The notes below the pieces were generated by a model that did no database searches, was not told the origin of the DNA, and saw only the letters and a program-made list of their open reading frames with translations. Position numbers and translations under genes: made by a program. Below, in pieces: positions 1 to 5,276 of a stretch of DNA of 5,928 bases; positions within the stretch are counted from its first letter, which is position 1; every line of letters starts with the position of its first letter. The stretch lies in the NCBI GenBank assembly GCA_030600745.1, contig JAUVLL010000216.1:1-5928 (forward strand), read 5' to 3'. This DNA is from Spirochaetaceae bacterium. Lineage in GTDB: Bacteria; Spirochaetota; Spirochaetia; B11-G9.

Positions 1-260
1 ATATTGAACCATTCATATATATCTGTATGAATATTATAATAATGATCACAGAGTTCCTTTGGAGTAACACCTTCCTGCAGGGCTTTTGTCTCTGTTGCTG
101 TACCATACTCGTCAGCACCGCATACATAAAGTGTTTCATACCCTTTTTCTCTGCAGTACCTGGCAAATACATCTGCCGAAAGTACCTGAATAAGGTTTCC
201 AAGATGAGGTATATTGTTTACATAGGGTAACGCTGATGTTATTAGTTTTTTCTTTTTCAT
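1..260 (-). CDS. metG: Methionyl-tRNA synthetase, N-terminal part (gene runs off the left edge)
   Basis: Class I aminoacyl-tRNA synthetase that charges tRNA-Met with methionine in the cytoplasm, for both initiation and elongation. Only the first 86 codons are in the window; reading from the ATG at 258-260 towards base 1 there is no stop. The visible protein begins MKKKKLITSALPYVNN, continues with PHLGN at residues 18-22 (the HIGH-type ATP-binding signature, H19-L-G-N22), and then VCGADEYGTATETKAL at about 46-61, a block characteristic of bacterial and archaeal MetRS. The start is secure because the conserved TSALPY strand follows it directly and no other Met codon is near. No convincing Shine-Dalgarno precedes the ATG; a good promoter lies so close that the transcript may be leaderless. 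The upstream gene dgt has the same orientation, so readthrough from it is also possible. The KMSKS motif, zinc knuckle and anticodon-binding domain lie outside the window. Confidence 0.95.
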   Translation of the reverse strand, partial: MKKKKLITSALPYVNNIPHLGNLIQVLSADVFARYCREKGYETLYVCGADEYGTATETKALQEGVTPKELCDHYYNIHTDIYEWFN

Positions 261-268
261 AGTCAGCT

Positions 269-297
269 ACTATACCGGCTTGAAAGCGGATTGGCAA
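269..297 (-). promoter_or_regulatory. Predicted sigma70-type promoter of metG
   Basis: Read on the minus strand there is a -35 box TTGCCA (292-297; 5 of 6 to TTGACA), a spacer of exactly 17 bp, and a -10 box TATAGT (269-274; 5 of 6 to TATAAT). Only 8 nt separate the end of the -10 box from the metG ATG, so transcription would be expected to begin at or within a base or two of the start codon. It lies wholly in the 80-bp gap after dgt. Seen by eye only; no start site has been measured. Confidence 0.6.
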
Positions 298-340
298 GAG
301 GAGGACTTCCGAAACAGCATTGATAAGCGTTTTGATGAAG

Positions 341-1477
341 TCAATTAACCATTAAAAACTGCTTAAACTGGGCCTCCATCTGGTCAGGCATCATTATCTG
401 GGATACACATTCAATGGCATAATCATCAGTCATACCGACAACATAGTCTGTTACAAGATTATCAAAACCACCATCTACATTGGTGTAAAAATCAGTCATC
501 TTCCCCAAATAATCGCTAAAACGAACAGCAAGAAGATTATTTTCTTTTATATAAGCCCCAAGTTCATGCCCATAGCTGATAAATATCTCATTAAGATAGT
601 CAAAAAGAAGTTTTATAATACGTTTAAAATACTTATTGTGCCCTACCAGTACAGGATTATAGTAAATATTTTTATAATTAAAATCCCGAAGAACAAGAAG
701 TGATTCATAGATCTCATCGGAAAAGCTAATTTTACCAGTTTTACCTGAAGTTTTTATTATGTCATCCACCAGGGTACTTATTATTTTGCTGTTTGTTGTA
801 CCTACTACACGACTGCCGGCAGCTGGTATTTCTTCCTCTTTTATTAGATGCAGCTGAATGGCATCCTCAATATCTCTACCAAGATAGGCAATCTTATCAG
901 CCATCCTCACTACTGCCCCCTCCCAGGTGGATGGATAATGGGTTCTTGCTTTAAGTACTTCAAGATTTTTCACCTGGAAATCGGGGTAAATTGACTGCTC
1001 AAACTTTTCACCGCAGTGACTTACTATTCCATCCCTGACTGCATAGGTAAGATTAAGCCCTTTACCATATTGAATAAGGTAGTCCACGACCCTTAAAGAA
1101 TACAGTTCATGAATAAATCCACCGGAATCTTTACAGAAACCATCTATTATTTTTTCTCCTGCATGACCAAAAGGGGCATGCCCAAGATCGTGTCCAAGAC
1201 CAATAGCCCAGGCAAGATCAGGATCAAGATCAAGGCCCTTACAGATAGCAGAAGCAATAGATGCCACATGCATTACATGCTCAATCCTCGTGCAAATATG
1301 ATCATTTTTCGGAGAAAAGAACACCTGTGTCTTATGTTTGAGTCTTCTAAAGGGATACGAATGAATTATTGCAGTAGTATCCCTAAAATAACTTCCCCGA
1401 AAATCATCTTCTCTGGGATTGCGCCTTTTAAATAAGTCTTCAGAATAAAGCTTATTGATAAATTTAGTATCTTTCAT
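341..1477 (-). CDS. dgt: HD-domain deoxynucleoside triphosphate triphosphohydrolase, Dgt family
   Basis: A 378-aa cytosolic metal-dependent phosphohydrolase of the Dgt family. Family members hydrolyse dGTP or other dNTPs to the deoxynucleoside plus tripolyphosphate, so they help set dNTP pools. The HD-domain metal ligands are all visible: H67 in RIEH, H96-D97 in GLGHDLGHAPFGHAGE (93-108), and D194 in RMADKIAYLGRDIEDA (191-206). The preceding R32-D-T and FRRLKHKTQVF (43-53) are also typical Dgt-family sequence. The length fits the shorter bacterial Dgt-like proteins. Substrate preference and allosteric control cannot be read from sequence, and many homologues are annotated only as Dgt-like. 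The ATG at 1475-1477 is chosen because the family's N-terminal region follows at normal distance. No Shine-Dalgarno is seen, and a weak -10 element ends 6 nt upstream. Divergent from the GGDEF-EAL gene, and 80 bp upstream of metG on the same strand with no terminator visible between them. Confidence 0.9.
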   Translation of the reverse strand: MKDTKFINKLYSEDLFKRRNPREDDFRGSYFRDTTAIIHSYPFRRLKHKTQVFFSPKNDHICTRIEHVMHVASIASAICKGLDLDPDLAWAIGLGHDLGHAPFGHAGEKIIDGFCKDSGGFIHELYSLRVVDYLIQYGKGLNLTYAVRDGIVSHCGEKFEQSIYPDFQVKNLEVLKARTHYPSTWEGAVVRMADKIAYLGRDIEDAIQLHLIKEEEIPAAGSRVVGTTNSKIISTLVDDIIKTSGKTGKISFSDEIYESLLVLRDFNYKNIYYNPVLVGHNKYFKRIIKLLFDYLNEIFISYGHELGAYIKENNLLAVRFSDYLGKMTDFYTNVDGGFDNLVTDYVVGMTDDYAIECVSQIMMPDQMEAQFKQFLMVN

Positions 1478-1483
1478 AGTACT

Positions 1484-1492
1484 AATCTAACA
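1484..1492 (-). promoter_or_regulatory. Possible extended -10 element of dgt
   Basis: On the minus strand the sequence TGTTAGATT reads as an extended -10 (TGn plus TAGATT, 4 of 6 to consensus) ending 6 nt before the dgt ATG. No convincing -35 box stands at 16-18 bp. It is listed because its distance to the start codon matches the stronger promoters of the two other transcript-leading genes here. In such AT-rich sequence it could easily be chance. Confidence 0.3.
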
Positions 1493-1511
1493 TATTTTTA
1501 CATAAATAGAG

Positions 1512-1529
1512 TAATTATTTTCAATTATT
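1512..1529. promoter_or_regulatory. AT-rich small repeat upstream of the GGDEF-EAL gene promoter
   Basis: The heptamer AATTATT occurs twice, at 1513-1519 and 1523-1529, a period of 10 bp or about one helical turn. The same bases form the inverted repeat TAATT (1512-1516) / AATTA (1523-1527) around a 6-nt centre. It ends 2 bp before the -35 box at 1532, where an UP element or an operator would sit, and lies between the two divergent genes. Short AT-only repeats are common by chance in this base composition. Confidence 0.25.
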
Positions 1530-1531
1530 GT

Positions 1532-1560
1532 TTGATATCTGTGTTTAAAGATTCTATACT
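1532..1560 (+). promoter_or_regulatory. Predicted sigma70-type promoter of the REC-PAS-GGDEF-EAL gene
   Basis: The -35 box TTGATA (1532-1537; 5 of 6 to consensus), a 17-bp spacer (1538-1554) and the -10 box TATACT (1555-1560; 5 of 6) make the best promoter in the window. The -10 box ends 7 nt before the ATG at 1568, placing the expected transcription start at or beside the start codon. The TTG of the -35 box is in frame with the gene and can be mistaken for a start codon. Confidence 0.65.
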
Positions 1561-1567
1561 AGGCAGT

Positions 1568-3655
1568 ATGAAGAAGGAAAAAATACTGATTGTTGAAGAT
1601 GAGCGCATTATTGCTCTGGATTTACAGCGAAGACTCATACGTTTTGGATATCCAAATCCGGTAATTACAACAAATGGACTTGATGCTCTTAAAGCCATAG
1701 ACATGGACAAACCCAGTATAATTTTAATGGATATAATGTTATCCAGTGACTTTGACGGCATTGAAACTGCTTCAATTATAAAGGAAAAGTATAATATTCC
1801 ATTGATTTTTCTAACAGCCTTCTCAGATGAAAAAACTGTAGAGAGAGCAAAAAAGGCGGAACCGTACGGTTATATTCTTAAACCTTTTAAAGAAAAGGAA
1901 CTTTATACCACAATAGATATTGCCCTTTATAAATTTCAGTCCAATGAAAAATTGAAAAAACAGGAAAGGTGGTCTTCTGCAATTCTCCATAGTATAGAAG
2001 ATGGAATTATTGCTACTACTCAAAATGGTTTAATAGAGTTTATGAATCCGGTAGCTGAGAAAATTACCGATTATTTACAGGAAGATGTCAAAAACCTATC
2101 CCTGGATAGAATATTTGAACTCACTGATAGTAAAACTCAAACATTAATTCAAATGCCTGTTTTTTCCAAAACCTTTAATGAATCTTTCATGTTTAAAGAC
2201 AGTTTTATAAGTAACAAAAAACTGGAAAGAATTCCTGTAGAAGGATCGATTGCTGCAATAATTGATAAAAACGGCAATATTGAAGGTCAGGTACTCGCCT
2301 TTAGAGATATAAGCGAAAAGCGTAAACTTTCTCAAACAATATCCTATCAGGCAAAACACGATACTTTAACAGGGCTTTTAAATAGAGATTCGTTTTCCAA
2401 GATACTGGAAGAATTAATTGACGATGCTATTACGGAACTAAACAGCCATGCCTTCCTTTATCTTGACCTCGATCAGTTCAAGGTAGTAAATGAGGTTTGC
2501 GGTCATACTGCAGGGGATGAAATGCTGTTAACTACTACAAGTATAATTAACAAAGTCATCCGAAGCAGTGATATATGCGCCCGGTTAGGGGGGGATGAAT
2601 TTGGGATACTGCTGAATGGGGCCCATCTTCAACAGGCATTATTTATTGCAAAGAGGCTGCAATCCAGACTGAAAGAAAGCAAGATAGTACGGAACGATCA
2701 GGTTTTTAATATAAATACCAGCATAGGTCTGGTAATGCTCAGTGAAAACTCCAAAGATCTCCAGTCTGTACTTGCAGCTGCAGATGATGCATGTTTTATC
2801 GCCAAGGACGAAGGTGGAAAGAAAATTACTGTTTATAATGATGATGAGAACTTATTTGTAAAACGACGGGGAGAAATGCAGTGGATCTCCAGACTGACAA
2901 AGGCTTTGGAAGAACACCAGTTTGAACTGTTTTTTCAACCGATTGAACCTTTAGACAGCAGTGAGGCACAGCTTAAAAAAGGAGAGGTTTTGATTAGAAT
3001 GAAGGATGGATATAACGGATATATTCCCCCTTCCGACTTCCTTCCCTCTGCAGAGCGATATAAACTAATGCCTGCAATAGATCGGTGGGTTATAAACAAT
3101 GCTTTAATGCACCACAAACTTTTAAGTGATATTATGGGAAAAGAAAACAATCCCTATATGTTCAGCATCAACCTTTCACCGGATTTTCTTGCAGACGAAG
3201 CTTCTTTGGATTTCATTATTTTTAAACTGGAAGAATTCGAAATTGATCCTAAGCAAATATGTTTTGAGATTACAGAAACAACAGCAATAGGCAACATGCA
3301 GGCTGCTACAGATTTTATCCATAAGCTGAAAGATATTGGATGTCTGTTTGCTCTTGATGATTTCGGAAGTGGATTCTCTTCCTTCAATTATCTTAAAAAT
3401 CTTCCTGTTGATTATCTGAAAATAGACGGTATCTTTGTTAAGGATATAGATGAAGATTCGGTTAACAGGGCAATGGTAAAAGCAATAAACAGTCTTGGAC
3501 AGGTAATTGGATTAAAAACTATTGCAGAATTTGTCAGGAATTCGCAGATAATTGAAGAGTTAAAAGATATTGGAGTTGATTACATACAGGGCTATGAGAT
3601 TGGTAAGCCCGAACCAATCTCAAAACTAATTGACTCCTACTCCATGGCTCAGTAG
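1568..3655 (+). CDS. Response regulator with PAS, GGDEF and EAL domains (cyclic di-GMP turnover)
   Basis: A 695-aa soluble signalling protein; no membrane segment or signal peptide is seen. Residues 5-120 form a receiver domain with acidic E10/D11/E12, phosphoacceptor D55, T83 and K105 in YILKPF, so a partner histidine kinase probably controls it; none is in the window. A PAS-like sensor occupies roughly 133-255. The GGDEF domain (about 262-425) keeps GGDEF at 341-345 and the inhibitory I-site RSSD at 332-335, indicating a feedback-controlled diguanylate cyclase. The EAL domain (about 440-690) keeps E473-V-L-I-R, N535, E567 in FEITET, D597-D598, K618 in LKIDG, E654 and Q674 in YIQGY, so it should be a competent phosphodiesterase. 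Which activity dominates cannot be told. ATG 1568 is preferred over in-frame TTG 1532: the receiver begins right after it, and TTG 1532 is part of the -35 box. Only a short AGG lies 4 nt upstream, too close for a good ribosome site. The TAG stop lies inside a palindromic repeat. Confidence 0.93.
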   Translation: MKKEKILIVEDERIIALDLQRRLIRFGYPNPVITTNGLDALKAIDMDKPSIILMDIMLSSDFDGIETASIIKEKYNIPLIFLTAFSDEKTVERAKKAEPYGYILKPFKEKELYTTIDIALYKFQSNEKLKKQERWSSAILHSIEDGIIATTQNGLIEFMNPVAEKITDYLQEDVKNLSLDRIFELTDSKTQTLIQMPVFSKTFNESFMFKDSFISNKKLERIPVEGSIAAIIDKNGNIEGQVLAFRDISEKRKLSQTISYQAKHDTLTGLLNRDSFSKILEELIDDAITELNSHAFLYLDLDQFKVVNEVCGHTAGDEMLLTTTSIINKVIRSSDICARLGGDEFGILLNGAHLQQALFIAKRLQSRLKESKIVRNDQVFNINTSIGLVMLSENSKDLQSVLAAADDACFIAKDEGGKKITVYNDDENLFVKRRGEMQWISRLTKALEEHQFELFFQPIEPLDSSEAQLKKGEVLIRMKDGYNGYIPPSDFLPSAERYKLMPAIDRWVINNALMHHKLLSDIMGKENNPYMFSINLSPDFLADEASLDFIIFKLEEFEIDPKQICFEITETTAIGNMQAATDFIHKLKDIGCLFALDDFGSGFSSFNYLKNLPVDYLKIDGIFVKDIDEDSVNRAMVKAINSLGQVIGLKTIAEFVRNSQIIEELKDIGVDYIQGYEIGKPEPISKLIDSYSMAQ

Positions 3656-3697
3656 AGACATTACATGCAACGTCTCTACCACATGCTACGTCTCTAC
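3652..3697. repeat. Palindromic repeat with a duplicated right arm (MITE/REP-like)
   Basis: A 28-bp imperfect palindrome (3652-3679) has perfect 8-bp arms, GTAGAGAC (3652-3659) and GTCTCTAC (3672-3679), with CATG at its centre and two mismatched pairs. The right half is then repeated with an 18-bp period: ACATGCAACGTCTCTAC at 3663-3679 and ACATGCTACGTCTCTAC at 3681-3697, one mismatch in 17. The left arm could thus pair with either of two right arms. GTAGAGAC...GTCTCTAC palindromes resemble short dispersed intergenic repeats I recall from many bacterial genomes; that link is memory, not a search. It covers almost the whole gap between the GGDEF-EAL gene and aroK and includes the TAG stop of the former. 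No U-tract follows, so it is not a typical intrinsic terminator, although an RNA hairpin here could still affect readthrough into aroK or mRNA stability. Confidence 0.8.
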
Positions 3698-3701
3698 AGG
3701 A
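3698..3701 (+). promoter_or_regulatory. Ribosome binding site of aroK
   Basis: AGGA with a 7-nt spacer to the ATG at 3709. It starts at the base after the palindromic repeat, and it supports ATG 3709 rather than the internal ATG at 3721, which would cut the first strand before the P-loop. Confidence 0.6.
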
Positions 3702-3708
3702 ATTTTCA

Positions 3709-4218
3709 ATGATTGTACTGATGGGTATCAAACACTCAGGGAAAACCAGCCTTGGCAGAATAACTGCAGTCACATTGAACATACCTTTTTTTGACCTGGA
3801 TGATCTGCTGGAAACACAATATTCAAAAGAGAGGTTATTCAGTTTCCGGGAACTGTATATAAAAATTGGAGAAAAAGGATTCAGAGATCTTGAAACAAAA
3901 GCAGTAAAGAGTATCTCTATGGAAAGTGAAGGTATACTGGCTTTGGGTGGAGGAACAATCGAAAATATCGGTGCAATGGAAACAGTAAAAAAAGCAGCTT
4001 TACTTGTTTTTCTTGATACCGAAGAAGAAATACTTTTTAAACGTATAAAAGAAAATGGGATTCCCCCTTTTCTGGAAAAATCTCCCAAAGAACTATTTCA
4101 TAAACTTTATAGGAAGAGAAGAATCCTATACAGTGAAGCTGCAGATATTACCCTGAAGCTAACAAATGAAAGCCCCGGAGAAATACTAAAGCTTCTGATA
4201 AAAGAAATTGAGGATTAA
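3709..4218 (+). CDS. aroK: Shikimate kinase
   Basis: A 169-aa cytosolic P-loop kinase that transfers phosphate from ATP to the 3-hydroxyl of shikimate, the fifth step of chorismate synthesis. The Walker A loop is G6-IKHS-GKT13, lacking the usual middle glycine (H9 instead). The shikimate-binding residues are recognisable: D29/D31 in FFDLDD, R59 in GEKGFRDLE (54-62), and G80-G81-G82 in LALGGGT. The C-terminal RRILYSEAAD (137-146) matches the adenine/LID-side family motif with R138. The LID region, which usually reads RPLL, is G117-IPPFL here, so the usual LID arginine appears to be replaced by proline. Length is normal for the family. It follows the GGDEF-EAL gene by 53 bp filled with a palindromic repeat and precedes aroC by 2 nt, so aroK-aroC is very probably one operon. 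aroK is chosen over aroL by common usage only. Confidence 0.9.
   Translation: MIVLMGIKHSGKTSLGRITAVTLNIPFFDLDDLLETQYSKERLFSFRELYIKIGEKGFRDLETKAVKSISMESEGILALGGGTIENIGAMETVKKAALLVFLDTEEEILFKRIKENGIPPFLEKSPKELFHKLYRKRRILYSEAADITLKLTNESPGEILKLLIKEIED
4210..4214 (+). promoter_or_regulatory. Ribosome binding site of aroC
   Basis: GAGGA lies within the last codons of aroK, 6 nt before the aroC ATG at 4221. This is the clearest Shine-Dalgarno in the window and shows that the organism does use them for internal operon genes. Confidence 0.7.
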
Positions 4219-4220
4219 TT

Positions 4221-5276
4221 ATGAGCGGCAGCAGTTTTGGAAAACTATTTAAAATTACTACATTTGGTGAATCCCACGGCAAAGGTATTGGTGTAATAAT
4301 CGATGGAGTCACACCTGGAATTGAAATCAGCGAAGCTGACATACAATATCAGCTGGATAGAAGAAAACCGGGACAATCCAGTATTACAACAGGAAGAAAA
4401 GAATCTGATAAAATCCATATACTCTCCGGTATATTTGAAGGGAAAACTACAGGGACGCCTGTGGGGTTAATACTGTACAATGAGGATCAGATAAGCTCTG
4501 ATTACAATTCCATAAAGAATTTATTTCGTCCCGGGCATGCTGATTTTACCTATCTGCAAAAATACGGTGTCAGGGATCACAGAGGCAGCGGGAGAGCTTC
4601 CGGCAGAGAAACTTCTGCAAGAGTGGCAGCAGGCGCAGTTGCTATGAAAATTCTGGAATCGAAAGGAGTAAGTATAACAGCCTATACAATTAAGGCTGCA
4701 GGCATAAGCTGTGTTGGAAGAGATCTTGGGGCAATAGAAAAAAACAATATGAGGGCCTGTGACAGCAATGCTGCTTTGGAAATGGAAAAGAGGGTTATTG
4801 CCCTTGCAGACAAAGGAGACAGTACCGGTGGTATTGTTGAGTGTATTGCAACAGGTGTAGCCCCAGGTCTTGGAGAACCTGTTTTTGATAAAATTGATGC
4901 AGAACTTGCAAAAGCAATGGTATCTTTAGGTGCTGTAAAAGCAATAGAATTTGGTTCCGGATTTAAATGTGCAGATATGAGAGGCAGTGAACACAATGAC
5001 GAAATGGATAAAAACGGCTTTAAAAGCAATAATGCAGGTGGTATCCTTGGAGGTATTACAACAGGAGAAGATATAGTTTTTCGAATTGCTGTAAAGCCAA
5101 CATCATCTATTAATATGGAACAGGCAACTGTTGATATCGAAGGCAAAGAGCAGTCGATAAAGACAGAAGGAAGACATGATCCATGTATTTGCCCAAGGAT
5201 AGTTCCTGTTGTTGAAGCAATGACAGCTTTGGTTTTAATCGATATGTATAAAAGAGAAAGGGCAATACTGTCATGA
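4221..5276 (+). CDS. aroC: Chorismate synthase
   Basis: A 351-aa cytosolic enzyme that removes phosphate from 5-enolpyruvylshikimate-3-phosphate to give chorismate, the branch point to Phe, Tyr, Trp, folate and quinones. It needs reduced FMN. All family signatures are present: GESHG at 16-20 with H19, FRPGHADFTY with H106, RGSGRASGRETSARVAAG beginning at R121, and GRHDPCICPRIVPV with R318, D320-P-C322 and R326. H19 and H106 match the two conserved active-site histidines known in the family. Length is at the short end of the usual bacterial range, and no FMN-reductase domain is fused, so reduced flavin must come from elsewhere. The start is set by the Shine-Dalgarno and by the normal N-terminus (SFGKLFKITTFGESHG). 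It starts 2 nt after the aroK stop and its TGA overlaps the next gene's ATG, which points to translational coupling through the operon. Confidence 0.97.
   Translation: MSGSSFGKLFKITTFGESHGKGIGVIIDGVTPGIEISEADIQYQLDRRKPGQSSITTGRKESDKIHILSGIFEGKTTGTPVGLILYNEDQISSDYNSIKNLFRPGHADFTYLQKYGVRDHRGSGRASGRETSARVAAGAVAMKILESKGVSITAYTIKAAGISCVGRDLGAIEKNNMRACDSNAALEMEKRVIALADKGDSTGGIVECIATGVAPGLGEPVFDKIDAELAKAMVSLGAVKAIEFGSGFKCADMRGSEHNDEMDKNGFKSNNAGGILGGITTGEDIVFRIAVKPTSSINMEQATVDIEGKEQSIKTEGRHDPCICPRIVPVVEAMTALVLIDMYKRERAILS

Noticed and set aside
27..230. 67-codon plus-strand frame with a cysteine-rich start
   Set aside because: Antisense to the conserved N-terminus of metG; no ribosome site or independent support.
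226..348. Plus-strand open frame ending in ...KADWQEEDFRNSIDKRFDEVN-stop between metG and dgt
   Set aside because: It looks protein-like, but it has no start codon with a ribosome site, is only about 40 codons, overlaps metG antisense, and the opposite strand of the same bases is also open and holds a good promoter.
3630..3658. Internal promoter for aroK: TTGACT, 17 bp, TAGAGA
   Set aside because: The -35 is good but the -10 matches only 3 of 6 and lacks the final T; too weak to list as a feature.
3652..3697. Intrinsic terminator after the GGDEF-EAL gene
   Set aside because: The hairpin arms are good but no T-run follows either right arm, and aroK begins 12 nt after the repeat.
3652..3697. 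CRISPR array or attachment site
   Set aside because: Only two direct copies with almost no spacer between them, no cas gene, and no integrase or tRNA gene nearby.
3534..4088. 184-codon minus-strand open frame over the 3' end of the GGDEF-EAL gene and aroK
   Set aside because: Antisense to two well-supported genes. Its RDVAC repeat merely reflects the 18-bp DNA repeat at 3663-3697.
4682..5146. 154-codon open frame antisense to aroC
   Set aside because: Lies wholly inside a clear chorismate synthase gene. Its composition is a mirror of aroC codons, it has no recognisable domain or ribosome site, and it is a shadow.
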